Under the pieces are notes generated by a model. The model made no database searches and was not told where the DNA came from. It saw only the letters and a program-made list of their open reading frames with translations. DNA of 64,000 nt from Lunularia cruciata. Its lineage: Eukaryota > Streptophyta > Marchantiopsida > Lunulariales > Lunulariaceae. Location of the stretch: NCBI GenBank assembly GCA_948567375.1, contig OX419758.1, positions 6,515,001-6,579,000 on the forward strand. Reading direction: 5' to 3'. Every line of letters begins with the position of its first letter. The stretch's first letter is position 1. Position numbers and translations under genes: made by a program. Below, one piece after another: positions 25,270 to 38,599 of the stretch.

Positions 25270-26720
25270 ATGGCAAGTACAAACGTAATCAATACTTTTG
25301 GATGGGCCAAATTCTCAAGCAGTGACCGGGTAAATTAGAAAGCAAAGGTTGCAAGACAAGTTGATCTTAGAGGAGTTTTGGGATGTGGTAAGTGGCACAA
25401 ATCTTTGCCTTGCATGAGTTCTTGACCCTACAAATTCCATTATAACAAATCAGCAAGCAATCATTGCTTGGAAGAAAAGAGACCTAAAAGTCCTTGTTGC
25501 TATCAAAGATTTGTGCACCATATGTGAAGTCCCACATTACTTTGAGGAAACCAGCAAAGAAGCAGTGGATGTGCTCACCGTTTGTCTGCTCCTCAGCAAA
25601 TATAGTATAGAAACATTACATGCACTCCAAATTTTTAGGTCTCAAGATGAAACCTTAGGATTTAGTCACCCAACACCTGCACAACTTTAGAGGTATAATG
25701 GAACAATGCCCTACTACTAGTTTCATGTAATGTTCCGAGGATAGGAGAAACCACAAAAGAAATACCAAAGAAGAAACACAAGAGAAACACAAGGTTTCAT
25801 TCTTCAATACTCCAATGTCCCAAAGCAACAACTTGTTTTTATTATGCAGCAAAGGATCCAATCAAAGGGAGCTACACTCTTGGATCAAATACATGGATTG
25901 GTGACATTTCAAAAAGCTCCACCCTTAGGTTAGCTACATGGATTGGTGATATGTCAATCCTTCCCTTATTTGGTTGATCAAACAAGTTTGACCAAAGGAA
26001 TCTTTGGGCAATCTTCCTCTAGGAAGTTTAGAACAACATGGGCGAGGTACCATTGGAAAACTATTGATGAGACAAAAAAGTGGGAGAAGGCAACACCTTA
26101 CCTTTCAAAAGGAGAAAAAACTACATTTTTAGCGCTAATCCATTTGTTTAGATCTCCAAAATTGGCTCTAAAGTTTTTAGGGTGTTTTTGACCTTTGCAC
26201 TATTAGTGAATGTACTCTTTTGGTGAGATCTCTATCTGATCTATTTAGACCATCATATATAAAATCCCTAAAGATATTACTAAGCCAATTTATACCTTTA
26301 GATAATTTTTCTAGCTAATGGTATTACATGTCTCCATTACTCAAGAAATAATTGATCACTCTAATGTGCTCTATGGCTCCTAAGTACTAAAATGTACTTT
26401 AACAATTGAGAACTCATGTGACAATTAATAATAGATGTTATCATAACAATTCTCCTAAAAGAGGAGACTACTATACAATCATCCTCCTCAAAGAGAAGTG
26501 CCTTTGTCTCTTGTTTTCAGAGAGAAGGCAAAAAAAGAGAATCAATGCCACTACATACCCTTAGGTCAAAACCCAACAAGTAGAATATAGAAACTTCAAC
26601 CTCCAAAATTTTGTGGCAAGCCTCCTAAGACACCATGCACTCAATGCAAAAAACCAAGGCATTGGCACCATGAATATCCTCAAAATTGGCCCATAGCCAA
26701 CATTGCAACAACATCATACT
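25270..26720 (+). pseudogene. Copia gag, split by an LTR insertion
   Basis: It starts ATGGCAAGTACAAAC 225 bp after the primer site. One frame reads FGWAKFSSSDRVN and another EEFWDVVSG and AIIAWKKRD, the usual copia gag pattern. Gag text resumes after the inserted LTR and includes a knuckle CTQCKKPRHWHHEYP (about 26635-26680; Tyr where Cys is expected). Several stops and frameshifts. Confidence 0.6.
25726..26328. mobile_element. LTR of family Y inside copia gag
   Basis: Begins TGTAATGTTCC, ends GGTATTACA, and matches 30684-31236 and 39793-40547 in the same orientation. Copia gag continues on its right, so this is a solo LTR. No intact TSD remains. Confidence 0.65.
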
Positions 26721-26839
26721 ACCCACCTAAATGAAATAGGAAAACAAATCAGAGACAAACTTCAAAAATACATGCCTAAGCATTTTTTTCTTTACAAAGA
26801 TATTTTGTTCTACCAAAGCACCTTTCCATGGGGAGGAGA

Positions 26840-29831
26840 AGGATACTCTATGATTGTGGTACCCACATTTTTTTTTTCTTATTTGTGGAGAAAAAGTGTA
26901 CAAAAGAAGTTGTATTGCGCCTATATGGCATTAGAAGGCAAAGAATGATGTCTTCGGGTTGAAACCCAAGGTAAAGTGACTTTGTGTCAGAAGATGAAGT
27001 ACTCGGATTTGCCCTATCAGCCTGCAACCTGAAGTAAGGAGACTTCATCTTGGGGGTGCTCAACCCAAGGCGAGGATAGAGTAACAACTTTCCTTCGGGG
27101 TTGGACATTCAAGAAGGTACCGTGCACAAAAATGGCTGGCCTATGAACGGGAGGAAATTGATAGTGACAAGAGCATGAAGAAGGTGTGATTTCTCGGTAG
27201 AAATTTGAAATGAAGGGAGACAAAGGAAGCACGCCACTATAAAATTTGGGCTAGAGATGAAGCAATGACAAGTAATTTTTCATTGTTGTTAAGAAGTCAT
27301 CCTACGGGAGATTGTGGGAAGGGAAGTGTAGTTGAAGACGCATGTGTACAGAGGAAGTCAGGAGAGTTAGTTCGGGAATCAGTAGGAAGAGTAGCCCCCA
27401 ACCCAGAGTGGAAGAGAGAAAGATGAGAGGTGGGAAGAAGAACTCTGAATTTGTAGTGAGAAATCATGCGATTTGGAGGTTAGATGTGATCGTGAGAATT
27501 GAAGTCTTGAGCAAGCTTCGGATCACATTCTTGGCATGGAACTAGAACATTAGCTTTCTAGGTTTCATGACTGAGATCATTAAGAGTAAGTGTCTTGATG
27601 GCCCCAAGGGAGAAGGGAAGAGAGGAAATCCGGCTCGATGGATGGAGTCGGATTGGAGGTTAGTACTCGGAAGAGAGGCAGGTGATGAGTAGGGATCCAC
27701 GTTCTTGGGGAAGGAAGAAGTAGCTGAAGAAACCCAAGAGATGAGAGATGCCTTCTCTTCAAAATGCACAAAGAATAGCTACAAGGTCAATAGCTATAAG
27801 AATCCAATGAAGAGAGGCATCATGGCAGCAATAATGGCTATCTTGAAGCCAAAGCGAACCACTTATGTGATGAAACATCAAGCGGTATTCTTCCACAAGA
27901 TGTTTATAGGAGAGCCGATCAATTGGACAAAGTGTTTTCATCAACGTGCAAGATAGATGGTGTGGAACTTGCAAGACAAGTTGCCTCCACACTACATTGT
28001 GCCGTTTGTAGCCACTTCTATTTGGGACTGAACTTGCTGAACGCAGCAGAGAGACACAAGATGGTGACGCACTTCCACCTTGATTTGAGAAGAGATGTTG
28101 ATATGGAGGAGCAGTAGTACATCTTGCAGATAAGGAGCAGTGACAAGTACTACATGTAGACGGGGTAGAGTGTGCAATTGAAGGTGAACACTCCAAAGTC
28201 AAAGAAGAGGAGTTGACAAGGCAAAGAAGAAGAAGTGGCGACGAGACCTCGGAAGCAAGGAAAGTAAACCCAAAGAGAGACTTGGTAGTAATCACATTGT
28301 CAGACAAGGAGTCAGAAGGAGAGGCCGAGTGCAAGGAAGAAGACTAGGATAAGGGAGAAAAACCCAAATTCATGTTGTAGAGTGAAGAAACAAGCAGCGA
28401 GAGTGAAGATGGAGGGAAAATGCAATCGGTACTTGAGGAGGATGAAGGAAAGATGGAAATAGAAGAAGAATATAACCTACATGCAAAATAAGAAGTTCCA
28501 GAGCAGGAGGAGAAGAGGGTGACCATTCAACAAGGAGTTTTCTCCAGAAGGAAGGTGAAGTATGAAGTAGGACCAAGTAAGGTAAGAGAAGGGGAGAGTG
28601 GAAGTTCGGGGAGCAAAGAATCCATTCCCATAAGGCAATTGTGGCTAAGAAGGCAAGTGTCGAGCAAAGAAAAGGCGAAGAAGGAGAAAAGTCTGAAAGT
28701 CAAGGTAAACTCAAATGCATGAGTAGAGTATTTGCGGGAGATCATGTGCCTGTTGTTAGTAAGGTTGGAGCACAAGAAGAAGGAGATGCAGTCAAAGTGT
28801 CCGGAGGTGAAGACTGTGTTGCAGGTGTTAGCACGCTTAGAAGAAGAGAACTCGGAGTTGAAGAAGAGTATAATCTGAGGTGAGGAATAGAGTGAAGTAC
28901 TACAAGTAGATGTAGTAGTACAGAATCAACTAATTGAAAAATTGAAGAGAGAAGTGGGGAGAAGAGAAAGAATCATAGAGCAAAATGCCATAGCAAGGGA
29001 AAGGCATATAGTAGAGTATGAAATCTTGAAATAGCAGTTTGCTGATTCTCGATTAGAGATTATTCATGCTATAGCAAGAGTAACAAAGAAGGAGCAAGAG
29101 CTTGATAGAGTGTAGAAGAAAAGAAGCAACTATGGCAAAGAGAGTTGACAGTGAAGTATAGAGAAGAGGAAAGACTGAAAGAGTTACTCTGTAATCTGGA
29201 GGAGAAGATTGTGCAAAAGGAGAAGGAGAAGGAGATAGTGAAAGCCAAGTTCAAGGCAAAACTTGCAATGTATAGGGAAGATTGGCTTGTAGATCGAGAA
29301 TGGGAGAGAAGAATGAGACTTGAGCCATTGAAGGAGATTGTAACAAAGATGAATGCGATGCTAAGTACAGAAGCCAATGTCTGGATTGAAGAAACGCAAT
29401 TGCATAAGTTGAAGTTGTTGGTGCAAGAGACAAGGAGGAGAAACACAAAGGATAAAGACTTGAATGCCTTGCTGATTAGTCTCAAAACTTGTGTAGATAT
29501 GAAGATATTAGAAGTGAAAGATAATATAACAATTAGATCAGACTTGGTAAAATTGGAGATAGATAAACTTCGGAAGGACGTAAGAGCAAAACCTGAGGTA
29601 GACGACATAAGAGTCCAAATATCTTTGGAGTTACCATCGGAGATGTTAGAGAAGAGTGGGTTAGGAGATAAGGAGTTAGATAGATTACCTACTAGTATAA
29701 TTATAGATCAGAGTGAAGAAATAGTAGAATTGGTAGAAGAATTAGTAGTTGTGAAACCCAAGGATGGAGTAGTGTGTGAAGTTACTTTGGGATTGGAAGC
29801 CGAGGAAGAAGTAGACATCGGATCGGAGTAG
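26840..29831 (+). pseudogene. Decayed ORF of unknown transposon-associated protein with long coiled coil
   Basis: Coding traces begin by about 27705. One frame reads GIMAAIMAILKPKRTTYVM, then MFIGEPINWTKCFHQR; the text then jumps frame (NLQDKLPPHYIVPFVATS) and again. From about 28420 to 29110 one frame with a few stops is Glu/Lys-rich (LARLEEENSELKK). After a frameshift, 29145-29831 is open for 228 codons with heptad-like Leu/Glu/Lys repeats (REEERLKELL, LCNLEEKIVQKEKEKEIV) and an acidic C-terminus. No protease, RT or integrase is attached. It could be the ORF of a large non-autonomous LTR element or captured host sequence; I cannot name it. Confidence 0.4.
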
Positions 29832-30683
29832 TCATAGATTTGAGACTTGCAGAGGCAAATATGAAGAGGTGCATTGTCATTTTGGATCTGCAAGTAGGAA
29901 GAGTTGTTATAGAACGATATAGTTGTTAATTAACTTTTGTTTGCTTCACTATTTAAAGGTGGTATTCACAATCATATGTTGTTCAATGCTCATAATTCTG
30001 AGTATTAATTTTGTGCTTGTGTTTATGAGTGTTGGGAGAATTTTGAAGTGAAGGTCAGTGTGCTTGTTGGATGTTGGATTCCGCAGCCTTGATATTCATT
30101 CTGTGTGTTTGATCATGAGTGAAGTGCAATTGGAGCAATGCCTTGACAGATCTAAGAGGAATTGTAGTGTTGGTAGTATTCTGCATTTGTGAGTGCAGCA
30201 TAGTGTTGATGTGAAGCAATTTTGATCGAGGAAGTTGTGCCTTAAGTGGAGAGGTGGAACACAATTCTAAGGTGAAATTGTTTGGCAGTGAAGTGTTGTT
30301 TTTAGGAGAGCCTAAATCATTACAATCAAGGTTGTCTGGAAAGATTGGTGGGGTTGTCATTAAGTGTGACAAATTGTTGTGATGAGGTTGCAAATCAATG
30401 CTTGTTACTCTCTTCTAGGTGTAGTTGCTACTTGAGAGATTAAAGACAAAATCAAGAAGGACTACATTGTGACATTTGACTTTGTATTTGACCAATTTTG
30501 ACCAATATCTTTGCGGGAACAAACTTTATTTATCTGATTACCGCAAAAGTGATATTTACTGAGTTGTCAAATGATACGTCAATACAAGCGTGACACATCA
30601 TTGGTCCATGACCACTGCCAATTTTCTGACCTACAATCTGCCAACACATTGTAAATGCGCAATGTGTGCATCTTCCTTGGAGA
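29832..30683. other. No recognised feature
   Basis: Transposon-flanking sequence between the coiled-coil ORF and the next family-Y LTR. No LTR pair around the ORF could be found. Confidence 0.4.
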
Positions 30684-31236
30684 TGTAAATGTTCCAAGGA
30701 CACAAGAAACCCACCAAGAGAAACACCAAAGGAGAAACACAAGGTTTTATTACTCAATACTTTGATGCCCCAAAAGAGCACTTTGTCTTTATTATATAAC
30801 AAACAAGATCCGCTCAAAGGGAGCTACACCCTTGGATTAAATACATGGATTGGTGACATGTCTATCCTTGTACTATTTTGTTGGCAAAACAAGTTTGACC
30901 AAAGGGAATATTTGGGGAATCTTCCTATAAGAAGCGTAGAACAACATGGGTGAAGTACCATTGGAAAACTCTTGACGAGACAAACAAGGAGGAGGAAGCA
31001 ATGCCTTTTACCTTGGAGGAGGGGGGATTCTTTTGTTTTTCATGGCCTAATTTGTCCATTTAGTATCAAAAATTAACTCATGTTTTGAGGATGTTTTTGG
31101 CTTCTACTCTATTAGTGGAAGAACTCTTTTGGTGACACCTCTATATAATCTACTTAGACAATCATATATAACATCCCTCAAGATATTACCAAGCCAATTT
31201 CACCTCTAAATAAATTTTCTAGCAAATGGTATTACA
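30684..31236. mobile_element. LTR of family Y, second copy
   Basis: TGTAAATGTTCC...GGTATTACA, 553 bp, clearly homologous to 25726-26328. The two could be the LTRs of one element holding the coiled-coil ORF, but copia gag continues after the first copy, which argues for independent solo LTRs. Flanks do not match as a TSD. Confidence 0.6.
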
Positions 31237-31354
31237 AACCTCCCACCTTTTAAGATGTAATGTACTCATTGTGAAGTTGTTGCTCAAAAGATTGCACTAA
31301 CACCAGTGCATTGGTCAAGTTAACTATTGAGTTCTTGTATTGCCTCATACAATA

Positions 31355-32723
31355 GGGGTTTTTAGAAATAGTTTTATGAATCTTTGGATATTTTCATATA
31401 GATTATTACAAAGCGTTGACTAAATCGGTATGGGGTACATGCCGGAGGTAGAAAAGGTCCCACTACGGAGTGTTGGCCAAGTTCTATATTATTAGCACAC
31501 TCCATAAGAGGTGGTTCATAGAAAATAAGGGATATGGAGTTTTTTATTATCACATCATAACACATTAATTACAGATTAGTGTTGGCAAAGTGCCTAAATT
31601 AGGGCAAATCTGGTAAATACTCATGGCCACCCACTATAGTGTGTTAATTTAGTAATGTGTCAATTTGGGATTAAATAGGATTTTGCCCATAGCTACCCAT
31701 AGCTGTCCGTTTCCATTCATAGCCGCTCAATGGCACCCATTGCCATCCAATGGTGCCTATTGAGCCTCATTGCAATCAAGTTCTTGATCTATTTTTTAAT
31801 TCTGTGAGTGTTGAGGATAAACCTTATTTATTACATTCAATTTATATCCTTATTGAGCTACAAGAGCAGACTGCTATTATGGGCAAAGACATACTTGACT
31901 TGCACAAAAGTGGAAGAAGGTGCTATGCATAATGATAAATATCTAGTATTTTGTAGGGTTGAATGAATCTTTTGCTCAAAATCACTAGAAATTGGAAAAT
32001 GATATTGACTTCTAAAGTAAGTATATGATTTGGTAATATCAATAACAAACCCTATCTACAAAAAATGATCAAGATTTTGGAGTAGTAGGACTCAAGATAA
32101 TCTCAAAAAATGTCCGTTTGCTCTTTAAACCAAGCTATTGAACGATCAAGATCTTGCAAGGCAAAGGTAAATAGATCAAAAAGTTAACATTTGATTATCT
32201 TCATGGATGTCACATTTATTAAGACTTACATAAGGGTGTAATTAAATTTCTGCTTGTTTTTGGGAATATTTCTAACTTAGAGAACTAAATTTTGCAAAAC
32301 ATGAATGAAATAATCAGAATTGCTAAACAATAAGCATAAAAAATTTGGAATTTGTACCAATTTAGTTTACTGACAAGAGCATTTTCACATAGATGTTGAA
32401 TTTGAATTTGAATATTTGAGAGCAGTTTTTTGGATCCACCAAAAAAATTCATAAATCACACTCTAAGAACCAACCATCTTCTCAAAAAGCCACATAATTG
32501 CTTCTAACAATCATTTCTTTCAATATGGCAATCCTAAAAATCTATAATATAGCGCCTGATTTTTATAAATGAATTCAACTTGCACAAGATATACCGTAAA
32601 ACAATTTATGAGGCATTCATTTATTAGCATCTCATCTCCTTACAAAGTTCACTAAAAATAATTACAAAGTTTGTTATTTATTCTTTAAACATCCATGAAA
32701 ATTATTTCTAAAACAAACTCTCT
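31355..32723 (-). mobile_element. MITE-like element X, inverted copy (1.37 kb)
   Basis: The reverse complement matches 23738-24923 across most of its length, including both termini (GGGGTTTTTAGAAATAG on the left; the right end reads AGAGAGTTTGTTTTAG on the minus strand). It has extra internal sequence. Together the two copies form a pair of >1-kb inverted repeats about 6.4 kb apart. Confidence 0.7.
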
Positions 32724-35274
32724 AATGGGTACTCTTTCCATTGCACAAGATATTCTACACATGGATGCGTGTACCATGGATGTGTTTTTAGAGAATGTAT
32801 TTGAATTTGTCTTTCTTTGTGCCTTCAATAAGTGTTAGAACAAGGTCTAATTTCTTATATGGAAGGAAAATGGGGCGGTCGGGATGCATATCTATGTAGC
32901 AAGTAACATGGAACATTTGATGGATCTTCTTCTGATTGGATTTGATTCTTGTGTGATGATAGCTTGAGGTGATAGGCCATTACTCCAATTTGACAAATGA
33001 TGGGAAAAGGGCCAATAAAATGAGGTATTAGCTTACAAAGGCCAACTAATGTGAGGTTGGTTGTGGACAGTCACACTTGATCCCCAATGCTAATCTCCAT
33101 GTGCCTACAATGTGCATATGTATATTATTTTTTGTCAATTTTGGGCTATCTGCAACTTGTGCTTGGTATTCTTCACACCATGTTGGATTCTAGAAACAAA
33201 AGTGTTGACAACATCAACTTTTGTAGCCATTGGACAGATTGTTACAAAGCTTGAAGGTGTGAAAGGTATTGTCCATACATGAGGAAGAATGGTATGACTT
33301 GTATAGATGAAGTCACTCAATTGTTACAGGTAAATTTCACCAATGGAAGTAAGGTGTCATACCTTTCTTGCTCCTCCAAATTGAAGCTCCAAATCATATC
33401 TTAAATAGTGAGATTGGCTCACTCTATTTGTCCATGAATTTGTGAATGGTATACTATGGACATGGCAAGTTTGGTTGAAGATGACAAAGAATGTTCTTCA
33501 AAATAAATTAGTGAATTGAGTGCCCCAATTGATGATGAGCATTTGAGACAAGCCATGGTAAGAGAAGACCGTAACTAAGTACAATTGAGCTAATTGTGGA
33601 GCATATGTCCTTGGTCATAGACACATATGAATCATCTTTTTGAGTTGGTCTACAAAGACTACAATGGAATCAAAACATGAGGTGATCTTGAGCAATTCAC
33701 AAACCAGATCTATGCTGATCTGCTCCCAATGTTGTATAGGAGTAAGGAAGGATTGAAGGAGTCATACAAGAGTCTAATTAGAGGCTTTATTTTGTTAATA
33801 GAGTAGAAAGCTTTAAACATACTCCATCACATTGTTGTTCATCTTGGGCCAATGGCATTTGATTGCATCTAAGGTCTTATCTATTCCAATGTGACATATA
33901 ATGGTGGAATCATGAAATTCTACTAGGATGGTGGTACTTAGGTTTGGAGCAGCCAGAATCCATACCTTGGTATCATGAAAGGTGAGTCCTTGGGTACTGG
34001 TCATACCTTTGGATGATTGAACTCAAACAATTAGTACGTTAGTTTTAATAGCAATAAGAATCCTTGGCCAAAAATTTGGGTTCATCTTGACCTTTACAGC
34101 TAGATTGTTTACCATAGGCATTTGGGTGAATGCCTTTGCAAGTTGCTTATTTTGCCTTCCACACATGTGATCATCATGTTGAACCATTCTCTCTACTTTG
34201 CCCAATGGATCTGTCAATGGGACAAATCTTTTTGTGTCTTGAGGTAGACTAGAGATTTGTGTCTATCTCTACTATAAATGCCTTCTTGCCAAGATAGTGC
34301 TTTCAATGCTTGGTTGCAAGGACAATAGCTAACTCTTCTTGTTTGGTGGTGTGATAGTTGCACTCTATCAATAATAGTTCTTGAGAGAAATATGCAACTG
34401 GGTGCTATCCATTATTCCATTCCTATTGTAGGACTGCTTCCATCACAAAGCCTGATGCATCTATAGTTACCTTGATTGGACACTTTGGATCATACCATTT
34501 CAAGATTGGTGCATATAAAAATGCATCTTTCAAGTCTTGAAAGGCCAATTCTTGTGTGGTTCTCCACATCCACTTCTTTCCCTTGCCAAGTAGTGCCATT
34601 AGGGGTTGTGAAACCTTGGAGAAGTCTTTGATAAATCAACAATAAAACCTACCCAATCAATTCCAAGAAAATCTTGAGTTGAGTTTGATCTTCTAGAGCA
34701 ACTCATTTTTGAATGACATCTATATTATCTATTAACACTTAGATACCTTTAGCACTTACTTTATACCCCAAGTAAATTCCTTCAAACTTGCCAAACTTGC
34801 ACTTTGAAACTTTGGCATACAATTGGTTCTATCATATAATCTAAAGGATTTCTCATAAATATTGCTTGTGTTCCTTCATTGTCTTATTATAGACTAAGAT
34901 ATCATCAAGGAAAATGATAAGAAATTTATCTAATTATGGATGAAATATATCATTCATCAAACTCATAAAAGAAGGTAGTGTGTTGGTGAAGTCATACAAC
35001 ATCACTAGGTACTCAAAGTAACCATACCTTTTTTGAAGGTAGTTTTGTGTACATGTTCTCTCATGATCTTGATTTGGTTATAACAACTCCATAGATCAAG
35101 TTTGGTGAAGTGTTTTGCCCCATTGAGTTGATCAAACATGTCATCCACGCAAGGTAATGCATATTTGTTCATCATCATTTGTTAATTTAGGCTATGGTAA
35201 TCAATACACATGTGCATTGTATCATCCTTCTTCTTCTCAAACAAGACAAGAGCCCCATATGATTATACATTGGG

Positions 35275-35812
35275 GAAGGATGGGAAGACCCCATTACAAT
35301 TAGTACATGTATTTTACTCCTCAACTAACATCCTTGAAAGGTGTTGGATGAAAAAGGGCAACCACATAGAACACATAAAGACTAGGAAGACCCCATCAAG
35401 CCCTACAAGGGAGAGATAAAAGAGGTAAAATAGAGCTAGGCTCCAATAGTATAGACATGGGAAGTTTTTCCTTACCACACCTAAGATATCCAAGTTATGC
35501 AAATTATAAAGTCTACAAACTACTCGAGCATATGAAGAAACATCACATAGAGTGATTGCTCTCCTATTATAGATTGCAATAGCCAATGCCCTCTATAGAG
35601 TAATAGACACACATTGTGTAAAGTATGTTACAAAGTATGAGAGTGAGAATCATACCCATGGCATTTGTAATATGATAAAATACTTAACTGGATGATAGCT
35701 ATTGTATTAGCCGTGCAGAAAAAAATCTAATATGTATTGCACTTTCAATTAAAAGTAAAAAAGTGACCATATAAAACACATGAAGGATGAAAACCCTTTT
35801 TGTATCATATCC
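35275..35812 (-). mobile_element. Non-LTR 3' fragments inserted in the G1 RT
   Basis: A 5'-truncated piece of about 320 bp (35351-35670, including the end of the endonuclease domain and the 3' UTR) and a second tail of about 40 bp (35756-35797). Together with unassigned bases they separate G1's IQKGF (about 35812) from its PYGALVLF (about 35270). A further 20-base match to the tail lies at 35274-35294. Like 9970-10092, this shows tandem 3' ends. Confidence 0.65.
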
Positions 35813-37451
35813 TTGATTTGAACCTTGCACTCCTCCAATTCATGAGCTGATAGCCAACATGGGACCTTACAAGGAGGTGTCTTCTCAAGAAGTATCTTGA
35901 TTTTAGGATCTATTCTTCTTTCTGATGGTAATTTTGAAGAAAAATTATTAGGAAAGACATCTTGAAACTCATTTATCACACCTTTCAAATTCTCAAGAAT
36001 TTTTCTATCAAGTTGTGCCCATGAAACATCTATATATCCCTTACTAATAGTTGTTTTCCTTATGACAAAGAAGGTAGTTCTTCCCTTTGTGATCTTTCTC
36101 TATCTCCAATTATATTCCTTTGGCTAGTTCTCACTTTTTTTTCTCCGATCTATCATAGGATTATGGTGCACCATCGACAATATGGCTAAGACCATATCAT
36201 AACTAGCTAGACATATCATTTGCCACTCAATTTATTCTTGATACTCTTCTATAGAGAGTGTTATCTTTCTAAATATGAGTCAATCTTCTCTATCTGACCA
36301 TTAGGTAACTCTACTTCTTCATTCTCATCCTTCTCTAGTTCTATATCCAACTTTATGGCAATAGATTGAGACAAGAAATTCTCTATTGCTCTTGGGTCTA
36401 TTAATACTCTCATTTGATTCCATTTCATGACTCCATTTATAACAATTGATTATGCATTTTTCTTCCTCAACCTTTGTATTGTGAGCCGGCCTATCTCTCA
36501 CTCAAGATGAACCTCTAATGGTTATTATGATAGCGTACCATGGATTAAGAAAGAAAAGAACTCCAACTCCATCATACTCCTCCAAGGTTCAAACCATTGC
36601 TCACTAGAGAACTCAATGAGAGAGATAGTTGCAAATGAAAGGATGATGGGCACCTCCTCAGCCCTAATTTATATACTTGTAAAATAGTTACGCACCAAAA
36701 TTATTAATTATTAGAAGAACTTAAGTTACTAGGCTAAAATTCAAATAAAGCTTAAAGTCTAAAGGAATATCTATACTCATGGGAATATTTTCATGAGCAT
36801 GTGGTCTTATCTTGACCCAACCACTAAGTCAAGGATTCCTTCACATGGGCTTTCCTTGGACTATAGAAAAATCCAAAACAAAAAGGCTTGTGGGTCCAAG
36901 AGTTCTTAACTCTATCCTCAAAGCCAAACACCTAGGAATAATATCAAGTCAATACACTAGAATTCAAAATAGTGGTGCTCATTTTTTTCACTTCCTCTAA
37001 AGTAAGGTCTTCTCTATCTTAACTATGACTACATTTAGCTAATCATGACTAATGAAGAACAATCTTTTATCTCTATATAAATAATATCTCTCAAGTAATT
37101 ATAATACCAAACTCACAATAAATATCCCAATGGCATATACATGCATAAATGGATGTTACAGTGCACTCATCCTCTTCTCCCCCACTTTTACTCCTTTCTG
37201 TTGAGCTGATAAGGCCGTGAGGTACATTTAATAGGTATCTTCATTTTCCAACATGATTTTAGCATCCTCTTCTTCAATTTGTCTCTCCAAATTGTTTAAA
37301 GGTCATATGAATGGAGGTCAAGGGTCTCTAAGAAGGCATGCATGACAATTGATGGTTTTGTGCACAACTCAACCATAATTGTAACAACATCATTGTTTGC
37401 TCAAGCTCCTTCTCCTCATGGGACTCCATCTCTCCTTTCTTTGATCCATCC

Positions 37452-37676
37452 CTATTGTCCTTGGAGTGGTTGTGCTCCTTGGTCTTGGAAATGAATGTTG
37501 CCCAATTTTATAGGAATTGGTCTACCAAAGTGTGGTGTTTTAGCTTGATTTTGTTGTGTTGGGACTACTCCTTCACCTCCTCCGAGTACTCTTGCTATTC
37601 TTTGAGCACACATAATGGCTTCAAAAATAGTGTGAGGATTTTGTACCATTATCTTTTGGTCAATTTGTTCTTTCAA
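37452..37676 (-). pseudogene. G1 gag fragment
   Basis: Reads QIDQKIMVQNPHTIFEAIMCAQRIARVL and then a Pro/Gln-rich stretch, the pattern of the end of a gypsy gag core before its zinc knuckle. No intact knuckle is seen. Confidence 0.5.
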
Positions 37677-38110
37677 TCCCCATTGAAATTCTCAAGAGCT
37701 TTTGCTAGACTCATATCAGTTATTGTGGCCTACAAATCAAGAAATGACTCTATGCATTCTTGTATGATGTTCGTATGCTTCAACTTCCATAGATGGGTTT
37801 GAGCCATCTGCACAAAATCCACAGATTAGAAATTCTTTAGCAGTCTTCTTGCATCACAGTCCAAGTGACTTCTCTTCCTTCTACCAACAACATTGATTGT
37901 TCCCAAGTATCTTACTATGTGAGGAATTTATCAATTAGGTACCCACATGCACACATGCCTATGGAATGATCTATGATCTCAATTGTGAATAATCAAAATA
38001 TCAATTCATTCTTGAGATCTAGTTTTCCATTACTCTCATAGAATGCTATCCCTTGTAAGACTTGATGTTGCACATCTTCTTCATTCATAGTAACAATATG
38101 GCTTCATTTT

Positions 38111-38590
38111 TATAAAAGACCAACAAGAGAATAAGTTAATAGAAGATCACATTGAGATTCTTGAATGAAGGAAACTCTAAATGTCTAGCATGAGTTTGGA
38201 CTTTGTTATTTATAGGGAACATATTGGCTCTTGAGAAGCTTCTTAAAAGCCGCCTTCTTAGAGTGTAAGCTAAGCTAACTGAAAAGCTTCTCGAGAAACT
38301 TCTTTCTAGAAGCCATCTATATGGCATGCAAGCTAAACTAGTCGAGAAACTTCACAAGAAGTTTCCTTCTAGAAGCCATCTACATGGCATGCAAGTTAAG
38401 TTAGTTGGGAAACTTCTTAAGAAGCTTCCTCCTAGAAGTCACCACTTGGCATACACATTACCCAATACTTGAAAGGTACCAAATAGCTTCCTAGATGCTT
38501 CTAGACTATTCTTATAATTCTTGGCTAATTTGGCCTATTTGCTACTTTGTTAGTCTCAACTAACTCATATGTAAACTCCATATTGTTACA
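38111..38590 (-). repeat. G1 5' LTR (480 bp)
   Basis: Same general sequence as the G2 LTRs: ends ...AAACTCCATATTGTTACA in plus orientation, the same CTATAAATA TATA box on the minus strand, and many GAAnnTTC palindromes on its promoter side. The terminal TG is mutated on one side (TATAAAAGAC against TGTAAAAGAC). It inserted just before the copia integrase text at 38632. Confidence 0.7.
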
Positions 38591-38599
38591 ATTGTTGAT

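Larger units (their letters stand above)
32870..38590 (-). mobile_element. Degraded Ty3/gypsy element G1
   Basis: Minus-strand order from the right: LTR (38111-38590), gag (about 37450-37900), RT start (35749-35988, EFQDVFPNNFSSKLPSERRID), RT core (about 34750-35275, with a CIDY/LDDI-like pattern), RNase H, integrase HHCC region (33813-34004, HIGIDKTLDAIKCHWP) and the post-integrase GPFPI...FHV block (about 32880-33100). Every domain is broken. No 3' LTR was found, so the left end is lost. The LTR is related to that of G2. Confidence 0.7.

Noticed and set aside
25726-31236. Single large LTR element bounded by the two family-Y LTRs
   Set aside because: Copia gag, including its zinc knuckle, continues to the right of the first LTR, and outer flanks show no TSD; two independent solo LTRs fit better, though the paired reading is not excluded.
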